From: Janthinobacterium sp.
Lineage (GTDB): Bacteria > Pseudomonadota > Gammaproteobacteria > Burkholderiales > Burkholderiaceae_D
Assembly: GCF_009923995.1 (NCBI RefSeq)
Contig: NZ_RFSK01000025.1
Span: 1-64,000, forward strand
Length of the DNA stretch: 64,000 bases
Direction of reading: 5' to 3'
This document shows, piece by piece, positions 35,850 to 46,838 of this stretch (position 1 is the first letter of the stretch; every line of letters starts with the position of its first letter). The notes under the pieces were generated by a model. That model was not told the DNA's origin and ran no database searches. It saw only the letters and a program-made list of their open reading frames with translations. The position numbers and the translations under genes are program-made.

Positions 35850-37078
35850 TTTTTTCCTTGCATGGTCTGTTGTAGCCAGGCGCCCAATTCGCTGCGCTCG
35901 GCGTCCGTCATATTGGTTAGATTCCCGATCGGCATGGCTTTCAGCTCGATGGCCTGTTTGTAAATCTGCGCCACGTGCTGGCGGATTTCCGTTTCATTAT
36001 CCAGCATCATGCCGGCTGGCGCCGTGGCAAAGCCCGGCTGCGTGGGCTGGGCCGAATGGCAGGTGGCGCAGCGCTGGGCGATGATGGCATGCACGGCCTT
36101 GAATTGCGCTACCGGGTCCACGGCCGGTGCGGCCGCCACGGCCACGGGCGCTTTCGGCGCGATGGCCACGGCCACCGCCACCAGCAAGGCCACGCCGAGG
36201 GCCGGATAGCGCCACTCGACGCGCCCCTTGTGGCGCAGGTTGAAGAAATGGCGGATGAAGACGCCGGCCGCCATGATCAGCGCCAGCACCAGCCAGGCGT
36301 GGTCGTTGCGGTAGGTCATCGCGTAGTGGTTGCTGATCATGATGAACAGCACCGGCAACGTAAAATAATTGTTATGCACGCTGCGCTGCTTGGCCTTCAG
36401 GCCATGTTTGGGATCGGGCAGCTTGCCGGCGGCCATGGCCTCGACCATCTTGCGCTGGCCGGGAATGATCAGCATCAGCACATTGGCCACCATGATGGTG
36501 CCGATCATGGCACCCACGTGGATGTAGGCGGCCCGTCCGCTCAGCAAGTGCGTGAGCACATACGCGGCGCCGACGATCAGCGCAAACACCGTCACGCCGA
36601 ACCACAGTTCATGCTTCGCCAACGGGGAGCGGCACAGCAGGTCGTACACGGTCCAGCCGATGACGAGGGTGGCGATGCCGATGCCGATGGCCTGGCCGCT
36701 GCTAATGTCGGCGACGGATTTGTCGATCATCATGGCCTGGGCGTTGAAGTAATAGGCGATGGTCAGCAGGGCAAAACCGGACAGCCAGGTGGAATACGCT
36801 TCCCACTTGAACCAATGCAGTTCCTTCGGCAGTTCGGCGGGCGCCACCAGGTATTTTTGCGGGTTATAGAAGCCGCCGCCGTGCACGGCCCACAGTTCGC
36901 CCGACACGCCCTTCTTCGCCAGCTCGGAACCGGGCGCGGGCGGACGGATGGAGTTATCGAGCCAGACAAAATAGAAGGAAGCGCCGATCCAGGCGATGCC
37001 CGTGATGACGTGCAGCCAGCGGACGATCAGGTTCAGCCATTCAAGGCCATACGGAATCAGGTAGGCAAATACTTCCAT
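35846..37078 (-). CDS. puuD: Urate hydroxylase PuuD with cytochrome c domain
   Basis: Membrane enzyme that oxidises urate to 5-hydroxyisourate. The 410-residue protein has eight to nine helices (residues 10-310) with HVITGIAWIGASFYF and VHNNYFTLPVLFIMISNHY motifs of the DUF989 family, then a C-terminal cytochrome c domain with the heme motif CATCH near residue 340 and a Met ligand (likely in AGMM or KAMP). It links urate oxidation to the respiratory chain. It is divergent from a LysR gene with operator-like sites between, and overlaps the M20 gene by 4 bp. Confidence 0.94.
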   Translation of the reverse strand: MEVFAYLIPYGLEWLNLIVRWLHVITGIAWIGASFYFVWLDNSIRPPAPGSELAKKGVSGELWAVHGGGFYNPQKYLVAPAELPKELHWFKWEAYSTWLSGFALLTIAYYFNAQAMMIDKSVADISSGQAIGIGIATLVIGWTVYDLLCRSPLAKHELWFGVTVFALIVGAAYVLTHLLSGRAAYIHVGAMIGTIMVANVLMLIIPGQRKMVEAMAAGKLPDPKHGLKAKQRSVHNNYFTLPVLFIMISNHYAMTYRNDHAWLVLALIMAAGVFIRHFFNLRHKGRVEWRYPALGVALLVAVAVAIAPKAPVAVAAAPAVDPVAQFKAVHAIIAQRCATCHSAQPTQPGFATAPAGMMLDNETEIRQHVAQIYKQAIELKAMPIGNLTNMTDAERSELGAWLQQTMQGKK

Positions 37079-37158
37079 AAATTTCCTCTAGTCAGACCGA
37101 ACCAATATTCGTGCCAATCTACACAAGATAAACGGATTTACCGCCCGTCACATGAAAA

Positions 37159-37190
37159 ATATCGTATATTTGACATATTCAATTCGATAT
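37159..37190. promoter_or_regulatory. Inverted-repeat LysR site between puuD and the LysR gene
   Basis: ATATCG (37159-37164) and CGATAT (37185-37190) face each other in a very AT-rich 131 bp gap. A TTGACA hexamer (37170-37175) lies between the arms. The placement suits control of both divergent genes. Confidence 0.5.
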
Positions 37191-37209
37191 ACAACAAAGC
37201 CACCTCCCC

Positions 37210-38148
37210 ATGTCCAGCCTGCCGCAACACCTCGATTTGCACCTGATCCGCATCCTCTACCTGCTGCTGGTGGAAAAAAATGTCTCGCGCGTGGCACTGA
37301 AACTCAACCAGCCCCAGCCCTCGATTTCCGCCTCGCTGCGCAAGCTGCGCGAACTGACGGGCGATCCGCTGCTGGTGCGCGGCGCGCGCGGCATGGTGCC
37401 CACGCAGCATGGCGAAAGCCTGCTCAACCCTGCCAAGCGCATCCTCGACCAGACAGAGAGCCTGTTCGTCAAGAAGACACCGTTCGTGGCACAGGAAGAG
37501 GCGCGCACCTTCCACATCGCCGCGCCCGACTACCTGGACAGCCAATTCCTGCCCAACGTGGTGGCGCTGCTGCGCCGCGGTTCGCCGAAAAGCCGCGTGG
37601 TGCTGCACAGCCTGGGACCGGGCATCGACCATATCCGCCAGCTCTCCGATGGGGGCCTGGACCTGGTGATCGCCAACTGGGACGAGCCGCCGGCGCACCT
37701 GCACATCTCGAAGCTGTTCGAGGATCCCATCATCTGCGCCATGCATGCGGAAAACGCCTATGCGCGGCGCACGGCCAGCGACGCCATGACCCTGGACGAC
37801 TATCTGAGCCTGCCTCACGTGGCGCCGTCACAGATGATGCCAGGCTACCATGGCGTCATCGATTCCTTCCTGGAGCGGCAAAACCTGCAGCGCAACGTGG
37901 TGGTGGAATCGGCGTATTTCGGCCTGATTCCCTACATGCTGACGCAGACGGACCTGGTCCTCACCACGGGCCGCCAGTTCATGCGCTTCTATGAAAAGAC
38001 CCTGCCGCTGAAAACATATACCGTGCCCTTGAAATTCCCGCCCATGCGTTTTTACCAGTTGTGGCACCAGCGCGTGCACCAGGCGCCCGAGCACAAATGG
38101 CTGCGCGACCAGGTCAGCGCGGCGGCCAAGGCGCTGGTACAGCGATAG
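37210..38148 (+). CDS. LysR-family regulator of purine degradation (inferred)
   Basis: A 312-residue LysR-type protein: HTH within residues 1-65 (SLPQHLDLHLIRILYLLLVEK, VALKLNQPQPSISASLRKLREL), effector domain 90-300. It lies between puuD (divergent) and the fused uraD-allC gene downstream, so it very likely controls both. The MSSLPQHLDLH start follows a weak ribosome-binding site. The effector may be urate or a product of it. Confidence 0.9.
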   Translation: MSSLPQHLDLHLIRILYLLLVEKNVSRVALKLNQPQPSISASLRKLRELTGDPLLVRGARGMVPTQHGESLLNPAKRILDQTESLFVKKTPFVAQEEARTFHIAAPDYLDSQFLPNVVALLRRGSPKSRVVLHSLGPGIDHIRQLSDGGLDLVIANWDEPPAHLHISKLFEDPIICAMHAENAYARRTASDAMTLDDYLSLPHVAPSQMMPGYHGVIDSFLERQNLQRNVVVESAYFGLIPYMLTQTDLVLTTGRQFMRFYEKTLPLKTYTVPLKFPPMRFYQLWHQRVHQAPEHKWLRDQVSAAAKALVQR

Positions 38149-38166
38149 CCGCTATCAGCGCGCGCA

Positions 38167-38172
38167 TATAAT
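38167..38172 (+). promoter_or_regulatory. -10 element and palindrome before uraD-allC
   Basis: A perfect TATAAT stands 49 bp upstream of the start at 38221. A palindrome GATAGC-C-GCTATC (38144-38156) lies just ahead of it, overlapping the LysR stop codon, in a place where a -35 or regulator site would sit. Confidence 0.45.
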
Positions 38173-38220
38173 GGGCGCAGGACAGGGCGCTATCATCACC
38201 GCTTGCATGATCGGATAACC

Positions 38221-39984
38221 ATGACCACCCTTTCAGACCTGAACACCAGCAGCCAGGCAGACTTCATCAAGCACCTGCACGGCATTTATGAACACTCGCC
38301 CTGGATACCCCAGCGGGCGGCAGCGGCCATGCCGTTTGCCAGCCTGACGGCCCTCAAGACGGAACTGCAGCGCGTGCTGGCCCTGGCCTCGCCTCAAGAG
38401 CAGCTGGGACTGATCCGTGCCCATCCCGAGTTGGCAGGCAAGGCGGCCATCGCGGGCCAGCTGACGGCAGAGTCGACGCGCGAGCAGGCCAAGTCCGGCC
38501 TGAACCTGTGCAGTCCCGAGGAATTTGCCACCCTGCAGCGCCTCAACAGCGAGTACAACGCCAAATTCGGCTTCCCCTTCATCCTGGCCGTCAAGGGCCC
38601 GACGGGCGAAGGCTTGACGCGCCAGGACATCATCGCTACCTTTGCGCGCCGCCTGAAAAACCGGCCGGCCGATGAACTGGCCGAATCGCTGCGGCAGATC
38701 AAGCGCATTGCCGAGCTGCGCCTGAACGACCTGTTCGACGTGCGCCTCGACTTCGGCCCCGCCATCATGCAGCATGCGGAAACCCTGGCCGGCTGGAGCG
38801 ACAGCGATTACAACCTCACCTGCGCCTACCTGACCCCAGCGCACCGGAACACGGCCGCGCAGCTGGCCGAATGGATGCGGGAGGCGGGCATGCAGGTGCA
38901 CATCGACGCCGTCGGCAATGTGGTCGGCCGCTACCTCTCCGACGTTCCCGGCGCAAAGACCCTGATGACGGGTTCGCATTACGACACGGTGCGCAATGGC
39001 GGCAAGTACGACGGCCGGCTGGGCATCGTGCTGCCGATTGCCGTCGTGCGCCACCTGCACGAACGGGGCGAGAAGCTGCCCTTCCACCTCGAGATCGTCG
39101 GCTTCGCCGAGGAAGAAGGCGTGCGCTTCAAGAGCACTTTCCTGGGCAGCACGGCCGTCACGGGCAAGTTCGACGTCTCGCTGCTCGACAAGGTCGATGC
39201 CGATGGCGTGAGCATGCGCGAGGCGCTGGCCGCCGCCGGCCACGAAGCGAGCGCCATCGGTGCCATCGCGCGCGATCCGGCCGACTTGCTGGGCTACGTG
39301 GAAGTGCATATCGAACAAGGCCCCGTGCTGCTCGAACGCGACCTGCCGCTGGGGATCGTCACGGCCATTGCCGGCAGCTCGCGCTACCTGGTCAGCCTGG
39401 GCGGCGTGGCCAGCCATGCGGGTACGACTCCCATGACCATGCGCAAGGATGCGGCCGGCGCGGCCGCGGAAATCATCCTGCTGGTGGAACAGCGTTGTAA
39501 CCTGGGCGAGGCGCTGGTGGGTACCGTGGGCCAGCTGCACGTGCCCAACGGTTCCGTCAACGTGATCGCCGGCGCCTGCACCCTGTCGCTCGACATCCGC
39601 GCCGCCGTGGATGCCGTGCGCCTGGCCGCCGTCGACGATATTCTGGAGGGCATCGCTGCCATTTGCGCGCGGCGCCAGATCGACTACCAGATCGAGCTGC
39701 TGCTGTCCGCGCCCGCAGCACCCTGCGCACCATGGCTGATGTCCCAGCTGGCGCAAGCCGTGGCATCGGTCGGCATTACACCGTACGCGCTGCTGTCAGG
39801 TGCCGGCCACGACGCCATGGCCATGGCCGCCATCACCGACGTGGCCATGCTGTTTACGCGCTGCGGCAACGGGGGCATCAGCCACAATCCGCTCGAGACC
39901 ATGACGGCCGACGACGCCGATATCGCGGCGCAGGCGCTGCTGGCGTTCCTCCGGCATTTCCAGCCCAAACCGGCACTGGCCTAA
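38221..39984 (+). CDS. uraD-allC: Fused OHCU decarboxylase - allantoate amidohydrolase
   Basis: Two enzymes of urate breakdown in one chain of 587 residues. Residues 1-172 are the OHCU (2-oxo-4-hydroxy-4-carboxy-5-ureidoimidazoline) decarboxylase UraD with catalytic His68 in AHPELAGKAAIAGQ and Glu88. Residues 176-587 are an M20/hydantoinase-type amidohydrolase with GSHYDTVRNGGKYDGR, EEEGVRF and HIEQGPV, which fits allantoate amidohydrolase (releasing ureidoglycine and ammonia). I use the ATG at 38221; a TTG six codons earlier is less likely. The two halves act at non-adjacent steps, as the allantoinase step in between is missing here. Confidence 0.92.
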   Translation: MTTLSDLNTSSQADFIKHLHGIYEHSPWIPQRAAAAMPFASLTALKTELQRVLALASPQEQLGLIRAHPELAGKAAIAGQLTAESTREQAKSGLNLCSPEEFATLQRLNSEYNAKFGFPFILAVKGPTGEGLTRQDIIATFARRLKNRPADELAESLRQIKRIAELRLNDLFDVRLDFGPAIMQHAETLAGWSDSDYNLTCAYLTPAHRNTAAQLAEWMREAGMQVHIDAVGNVVGRYLSDVPGAKTLMTGSHYDTVRNGGKYDGRLGIVLPIAVVRHLHERGEKLPFHLEIVGFAEEEGVRFKSTFLGSTAVTGKFDVSLLDKVDADGVSMREALAAAGHEASAIGAIARDPADLLGYVEVHIEQGPVLLERDLPLGIVTAIAGSSRYLVSLGGVASHAGTTPMTMRKDAAGAAAEIILLVEQRCNLGEALVGTVGQLHVPNGSVNVIAGACTLSLDIRAAVDAVRLAAVDDILEGIAAICARRQIDYQIELLLSAPAAPCAPWLMSQLAQAVASVGITPYALLSGAGHDAMAMAAITDVAMLFTRCGNGGISHNPLETMTADDADIAAQALLAFLRHFQPKPALA

Positions 39985-39988
39985 GGCC

Positions 39989-41263
39989 ATGGACAAGGCC
40001 ACCGAACTACGGCGCAGCAAGCGCCTGGCACTGGCCTTCCTGCTGGCCGCCAGCGCCCTGTTTGTCGTCACGGCCTTCCTGCCGCGCAGCCTGTGGGTCG
40101 ATGCGTTGAAAGCGGTATCGGAAGCGGCCATGGTCGGGGCGCTGGCCGACTGGTTCGCCGTCACCGCCCTGTTCCGCAAGATTCCCATTCCCTTCATCTC
40201 GCGCCATACGAACATCATCCCCAAGGAAAAGGACAGGATCGCCGTCAACCTGGCCGCCTTCGTCAAGGACAAGTTCCTCGACACGACATCGCTGCTGGCC
40301 TTGATCGAGAAACACGATCCCGCCAGGATGATAGGCGAATGGCTCACGGCGCCGGCCAATACCAGCCTGCTGGGCAGCTACCTGACTAAGCTGCTGGGCA
40401 CCGCCCTGGACATGACGGACGATGAGCGCATACGCCCTTTCATGAAAAAGGCGTTTGACGCGGCGCTGGACAAGGTGGACCTGTCGCAATCGGCAGCGGC
40501 GCTGCTGGAGACGCTGACCGCCGATGGACGCCACCAGGCCTTGCTCGACGACGTCATCGACAAGCTGGTGAGCGTGATGCGCGAACCGCACAGCCGGGAA
40601 CTGATCGCCGACAGCATCGTCAACTGGCTCAAGACCGAACACCCGCGCAAGGAAAAGGTCTTGCCGACATCATGGCTGGGAGAGAATGGCGCGGAGCTCA
40701 TCGCCAGTGCACTCGACACCACCTTGCGCCGCATCGCCCAGGATCCCGCCCACCAGTTGCGGCACAAGCTCGACGAAGCCATGCAGCGGCTGGTCATGCG
40801 CCTGAAAACCGATCCTGCCTTTCTGGCGCGGGGTGAAGCGATCCGCGCACAGCTGCAGGACGACACGCTGCTGACGCAATACCTGTACGGCCTGTGGGAA
40901 CAATTGCGCTCCTGGCTGAAACGGGATCTCGAGGCCAGCGACTCCGTGCTGCATGCGCGGGTCGCCGGCATGGGCGCATGGATCGGCAAGGAGCTGGCAC
41001 ACAACGCGCAGCTGCGCGCCTCGCTCAATGAACGCATGCAGGATGCGGCCCGCAACATGGCCCCCGACTTTGCCCAGTTCCTCACCCGCCACATCGGCGA
41101 CACCGTGAAGAACTGGGACCCGCAAGACATGTCCCGCCAGATCGAGCTGCAGATCGGCAAGGACCTGCAATACATCCGCATCAACGGCACCATCGTAGGC
41201 GGCGCCATCGGCCTGCTGCTGTTTGGCAGCTCGCAGCTGATCGCGCTGCTGCGCGCCATGTGA
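39989..41263 (+). CDS. DUF445-family membrane-associated protein
   Basis: A 424-residue protein with helices near the N-terminus (about 14-35) and the C-terminus (about 400-418) and a long alpha-helical middle. DUF445 (YjiN-like) proteins have this layout; their function is unknown. The motif ALADWFAVTALFRKIPIPF near residue 55 is the family mark. It starts 4 bp after the uraD-allC stop and may be read through from it, but no functional link is evident. Confidence 0.88.
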   Translation: MDKATELRRSKRLALAFLLAASALFVVTAFLPRSLWVDALKAVSEAAMVGALADWFAVTALFRKIPIPFISRHTNIIPKEKDRIAVNLAAFVKDKFLDTTSLLALIEKHDPARMIGEWLTAPANTSLLGSYLTKLLGTALDMTDDERIRPFMKKAFDAALDKVDLSQSAAALLETLTADGRHQALLDDVIDKLVSVMREPHSRELIADSIVNWLKTEHPRKEKVLPTSWLGENGAELIASALDTTLRRIAQDPAHQLRHKLDEAMQRLVMRLKTDPAFLARGEAIRAQLQDDTLLTQYLYGLWEQLRSWLKRDLEASDSVLHARVAGMGAWIGKELAHNAQLRASLNERMQDAARNMAPDFAQFLTRHIGDTVKNWDPQDMSRQIELQIGKDLQYIRINGTIVGGAIGLLLFGSSQLIALLRAM

Positions 41264-41266
41264 CGA

Positions 41267-42502
41267 TTACACGGCCACGGCCCGTTCCAGCATGGCGTGC
41301 AGCAGCACATTGCAGCCCGCTTCCAGGTGCTCGGGCTTGGCGTCCTCGATTTCATTGTGACTGATGCCGTCCTTGCAGGGCACGAAGATCATGCCGGCCG
41401 GCGCCAGCCTGGCCGCATAGATGGCGTCATGGCCGGCGCCGGACACGACATCCATTACGGAGTAGCCCAGCTTGGCCGTGGCGTTGCGCACGGCGCCCAC
41501 GCAGTCCGGGTGGAACGGACATGGCGGGTAGTAGGACACGCGCTCCAGCGCAATGCCCAGCCCTGTTCTTTCGCGCGTGGCATCGATGAAGGCCGTGATC
41601 TCGCCATGCATGGTGTTGAGCAGTTCGTCGTTCACATTGCGCAGGTCGATGCTGAATTTGACTTCGCCGGGAATCACGTTGCGGCTGTTCGGGAAGACCT
41701 GCACCATGCCCACCGTGCCACGGCCGTACGGCGGATAGCGGTTGGCGATGGCGACGACTTCCTGCATGATGGTGGTGGCCACCTGCAGCGCATCCTTGCG
41801 CAAGCCCATGGGCGTCGGTCCCGCATGCGCTTCCATGCCCGTCACCACGCAGTCGTACCACGACAGGCCCATCACGGCCGGCACCACGCCGATGATTTTA
41901 TCCGCGTCTTCCAGCACCGGGCCCTGCTCGATGTGCGTCTCGAAGTAGGCGCCGATGGGGTGATCACCCGGCACCTGTTCGCCCTTGTATCCGATGCGCG
42001 CCAGCTCTTCGCCCACCGTTTTGCCTTCCGTGTCTTTCGCCGCATACGCCGTCTCCAGCGAGAAGGCGCCGCAAAATACGCCGGAGCCCATCATCACGGG
42101 CACGAAGCGCGAGCCTTCCTCGTTGGTCCAGAAGGCCACCTCGATGGGGGCCTGCGTCTTGATTTTCAAATCGTTCAAGGTGCGCACCACTTCCAGGCCG
42201 GCCAGCACGCCGTAATTGCCATCGAACTTGCCGCCCGTCGGCTGCGTGTCGATATGGCTGCCCGTCATCACGGGCGGCAGGCTATTGTCCGTGCCGTCGC
42301 GGCGCATGAAGACATTGCCGATCTGGTCGACGGTAATGCTCATGCCCGCCTCCCTGCCCCAACCCACCACCAGGTCGCGCCCCTGCTTGTCCAGATCCGT
42401 CAGGGCCAGGCGCTTGACGCCACCCTTGGGCGTGGCGCCAATTTTTGCCAGTTCCATCAGGGCTGCCCACAGGCGCTCGCCATTGATACGCAATTCATCC
42501 AT
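41267..42502 (-). CDS. N-carbamoyl-beta-alanine amidohydrolase (hydantoinase/carbamoylase family)
   Basis: Third step of reductive pyrimidine degradation: hydrolyses N-carbamoyl-beta-alanine (or the beta-aminoisobutyrate analogue) to the beta-amino acid, CO2 and ammonia. The 411-residue protein carries the family motifs GSHIDTQPTGGKFDGNYGV (metal His and Asp), NEEGSRF and HIEQGPV. The ATG at 42502 has AAGGAG upstream; the 97-codon longer frame is a read-in from the gene before. It is 10 bp behind the dihydropyrimidinase gene. A hydantoinase-type L-carbamoylase is an alternative, but the neighbours favour pyrimidines. Confidence 0.92.
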   Translation of the reverse strand: MDELRINGERLWAALMELAKIGATPKGGVKRLALTDLDKQGRDLVVGWGREAGMSITVDQIGNVFMRRDGTDNSLPPVMTGSHIDTQPTGGKFDGNYGVLAGLEVVRTLNDLKIKTQAPIEVAFWTNEEGSRFVPVMMGSGVFCGAFSLETAYAAKDTEGKTVGEELARIGYKGEQVPGDHPIGAYFETHIEQGPVLEDADKIIGVVPAVMGLSWYDCVVTGMEAHAGPTPMGLRKDALQVATTIMQEVVAIANRYPPYGRGTVGMVQVFPNSRNVIPGEVKFSIDLRNVNDELLNTMHGEITAFIDATRERTGLGIALERVSYYPPCPFHPDCVGAVRNATAKLGYSVMDVVSGAGHDAIYAARLAPAGMIFVPCKDGISHNEIEDAKPEHLEAGCNVLLHAMLERAVAV

Positions 42503-42512
42503 CGTCAACTCC

Positions 42513-43916
<1,404 letters not shown>

Positions 43917-43929
43917 TTATGCGAAAAGA

Positions 43930-45414
43930 TCAGGATTGCGGCGCCTGCTGCACGTGCGCCGCCACCTTGCCCTTCATCATGACGCCGTAGACGACAGCGG
44001 CGATGGCCACGCCCACGAACCAGGCGTAGGTATAGACGGTCTTGAAGCCTTCGGCCACGTCGGGGAATGACGCGGGAAAGGCCGCGTTCAAAAAGCCCGG
44101 GATATTCGGCAGCACGGCGATGACAAAGGCGATCAGGGCCGCCATGTTCCAGCCGCTGCCATAGGAATAGACACCGTCATCGCGGTACAGCTGCTTCACG
44201 TCCAGCTGCGTCTTGCGCACAAAATAATAGTCGACGATGAGAATGCCGGCGATGGGGCCCAGCAGGGCCGAATAGCCGATCAGCCAGGTAAAAATGTAGC
44301 CCTGTGTCGATTCGAGCACCTTCCACGGCATCATGACGATGGCGATGAAGGCCGTGATGTAGCCGCCCATCTTGTACGAAATCTGCTTCGGCGCCAGCGA
44401 GGAAAAATCGTAGGCCGGCCCCACCAGGTTGGCGGCCAGGTTGACGCTGACGGTGTCGATCAGCAGGATGATCAGAGCGATCAGCACGGCGGCGCCCGTC
44501 ATGCGGCTGGCCAGGTCGACGGGGTCCCAGATGGCCTTGCCGTACATGACGACGGAGCCTGCCGTGACGATGACGGCCAGCATGGCGAGCAATCCCATGG
44601 GTACGGGGAGGCCGATCGACTGGCCGATCACCTGGTCGCGCTGCGTCTTGGCGAAGCGCGTGAAATCGGGAATGTTCAGCGCCAGCGTGGCCCAGAAACC
44701 CACCATGGCCGTCAGCGATGGCCAGAAGACGCTCCAGAACTGGCCCGCTTTTTTACCGCCGGGGATGAATTGCGACGGCTGGTCCAGCAGCGCGCTCACG
44801 CCGCCAGCCTTGCTGTGTACCCAGTACAGCAGCACGAAGCAGATGAGGATTTTCAGGGGCGCCGTGTAGGTTTCCAGCTTGCGAATCGACTCCATGCCAT
44901 GCAGAATGTAATAGAACTGGATGGCCCAGAAAGCCAGGAAGCACAGCAGCTGGCTGCCGTTGATACCCAGGCCCGCGATCTTTTCGCCGCCCAGTTCATG
45001 GCCCATTAACACACCCATGAGGGTGTAGATCATCTGGCCGCCGAACCAGGTCTGGATGCCGTACCAGCCGCAGGCGACAATGGCGCGCATCAGCGCCGGC
45101 AGGCGCGCGCCCATGGTGCCGAACGAGGCGCGCGCCAGCACCGCATACGGAATGCCGTACTTGGTGCCGGCATGGCCGATCAGCAGCATGGGCAGGAGGA
45201 CGATGGCGTTGGCGAGAAATACCGTGAGCACGGCCTGGTAGCCGGACATGCCGCTGTCGATCAGACTGGCCGACAAGGTGTAGGCGGGGATGCACATCAC
45301 CATGCCGACCCACAGCGCGGCGAAGTGATACCAGCGCCACGTGCGCTGCGCCGCCGTAGTGGGCGCAAGGTCTTCATTCCAGAGTTGCGTGTTACCTGAG
45401 TAGTCGTGGTTCAC
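43930..45414 (-). CDS. NCS1-family nucleobase/hydantoin transporter
   Basis: A 494-residue importer with 12 helices. The NEDLAPTTAAQRTWRWYHFAALWVGM start is typical of NCS1 transporters for uracil, allantoin or hydantoins. In this cluster uracil/thymine uptake is the natural role. The start codon is GTG at 45414, with GGAG 7 nt upstream. It lies 25 bp before hydA, so transporter, hydA and carbamoylase form one operon. Confidence 0.92.
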   Translation of the reverse strand: MNHDYSGNTQLWNEDLAPTTAAQRTWRWYHFAALWVGMVMCIPAYTLSASLIDSGMSGYQAVLTVFLANAIVLLPMLLIGHAGTKYGIPYAVLARASFGTMGARLPALMRAIVACGWYGIQTWFGGQMIYTLMGVLMGHELGGEKIAGLGINGSQLLCFLAFWAIQFYYILHGMESIRKLETYTAPLKILICFVLLYWVHSKAGGVSALLDQPSQFIPGGKKAGQFWSVFWPSLTAMVGFWATLALNIPDFTRFAKTQRDQVIGQSIGLPVPMGLLAMLAVIVTAGSVVMYGKAIWDPVDLASRMTGAAVLIALIILLIDTVSVNLAANLVGPAYDFSSLAPKQISYKMGGYITAFIAIVMMPWKVLESTQGYIFTWLIGYSALLGPIAGILIVDYYFVRKTQLDVKQLYRDDGVYSYGSGWNMAALIAFVIAVLPNIPGFLNAAFPASFPDVAEGFKTVYTYAWFVGVAIAAVVYGVMMKGKVAAHVQQAPQS

Positions 45415-45438
45415 AGGGTTGCTCCATCGGTTAGACCG

Positions 45439-45459
45439 CTGGCGTCGCGAAGACGCCAG
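45439..45459. promoter_or_regulatory. Hairpin upstream of the NCS1 transporter gene
   Basis: Perfect CTGGCGTC-GCGAA-GACGCCAG stem, 25 bp upstream of the GTG start, in the 143 bp gap after preA. No T-run follows, so it is more likely a leader structure or processing site than a terminator. Confidence 0.5.
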
Positions 45460-45557
45460 GGATACGGCAATATGGAAACGGCTCGGCTTTTAAGTAATCT
45501 AGCTTACTGCAAAGACGCGCCGCTGTTTATAAAATAAACGCACGCAATAACCGTGCC

Positions 45558-46838
45558 CTATGCCGTCTCCGCCAACGCCCGTGGATTCCTGGGATCCTGC
45601 GCCCAGTTCATGTACGGCTTGCCCGTGGTTTGCGGCACCATCGTGATGCAACCCTGCACCGGACAGGTGATTTCACACAGGTTGCAGCCCACGCATTCGT
45701 CCTTGATGACTTCATAGCTGCGCGTGCCAGCAGCATCGATCAGCTGCGCAATGGCCTGGTGCGAGGTATCTTCGCAAGCCACATAGCACTTGCCGCACTT
45801 GATGCAGTCGTCCTGGTTGATCTGCGCGATGACCTGGTAATTCATGTCCAGGTATTTCCAGTCCGTCGTGTTGGCCACGGCCTTGCCGGAAAAGTCGCTG
45901 ATACGTTCATAACCCTTCTCGTCCATCCAGCGCGACAGGCCATCCTTCATCTCTTCGACGATGCGGAAGCCATGCAGCATGGCGGCCGTGCACACCTGCA
46001 CGCAGCCGGCGCCGAGGGCGATGAATTCGGCCGCGTCGCGCCAGTTGCCGATGCCGCCGATGCCGGAAATGGGCAGGCCCCGCGTCTGCGGATCGCGGGC
46101 GATTTCCGCCACCATGTTCAGGGCGATGGGTTTGACGGCCGCGCCGCAATAGCCGCCGTGCGTGCTGGCGCCGCCCACGATGGGCAAGGCCACCATGCGG
46201 TCCAGGTCCAGCGAAGTAATGGAATTGATGGTGTTGATCAGCGAGACGGCGTCGGCGCCGCCCGCCTTGGCCGCGCGCGCCGGCATGCGCACGTCCGTGA
46301 TGTTGGGCGTCAGCTTGACGATGACGGGCAGGCGGCTGTGCTTCTTGCACCAGGCGGTTACCATCTGCACGTATTCGGGCACCTGGCCCACGGCCGCGCC
46401 CATGCCCCGCTCCGGCATGCCGTGCGGGCAGCCGAAATTGAGCTCGATACCGTCGGCACCCGTCGCTTCCACCTTGGGCAGGATGTCGGCCCAGTAGTGC
46501 TCTTCACACGGCAGCATCAGCGAGACGACGATGGCGCGGTCGGGCCAGTCCTTTTTCACCTGCGTGATTTCGCGCAGGTTGATGTCCAGCGAGCGATCGG
46601 TGATCAGCTCGATGTTATTGAAGCCCACCACTTCGCGGTTCTTGCCATACAGGGCGGAATAGCGCGAGGAGACGTTGACGGCGGCCGGGTCTTCACCCAG
46701 GGTTTTCCACACGACACCGCCCCACCCCGCTTCAAATGCCCGCACCACGTTATAGGCCTTGTCGGTGGGCGGCGCGGAGGCCAGCCAGAAGGGGTTTGGC
46801 GACTTGATGCCGCAAAATTCGATGCTGAGATCAGCCAT
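45558..46838 (-). CDS. preA: NAD-dependent dihydropyrimidine dehydrogenase, PreA subunit
   Basis: First step: reduces uracil and thymine to the dihydro forms. The 426-residue subunit has the FMN barrel (residues 1-320; NPFWLASAPPTDKAYNVVRAFE, LNFGCPHGMPERGMGAA, with the active-site region near 130) and a ferredoxin-like C-terminus with two 4Fe-4S motifs, CIKCGKCYVAC and CVGCNLCEITC. Works with PreT, whose stop overlaps its start (TAATG). Together they match the mammalian DPD split into two chains. Confidence 0.95.
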   Translation of the reverse strand: MADLSIEFCGIKSPNPFWLASAPPTDKAYNVVRAFEAGWGGVVWKTLGEDPAAVNVSSRYSALYGKNREVVGFNNIELITDRSLDINLREITQVKKDWPDRAIVVSLMLPCEEHYWADILPKVEATGADGIELNFGCPHGMPERGMGAAVGQVPEYVQMVTAWCKKHSRLPVIVKLTPNITDVRMPARAAKAGGADAVSLINTINSITSLDLDRMVALPIVGGASTHGGYCGAAVKPIALNMVAEIARDPQTRGLPISGIGGIGNWRDAAEFIALGAGCVQVCTAAMLHGFRIVEEMKDGLSRWMDEKGYERISDFSGKAVANTTDWKYLDMNYQVIAQINQDDCIKCGKCYVACEDTSHQAIAQLIDAAGTRSYEVIKDECVGCNLCEITCPVQGCITMVPQTTGKPYMNWAQDPRNPRALAETA

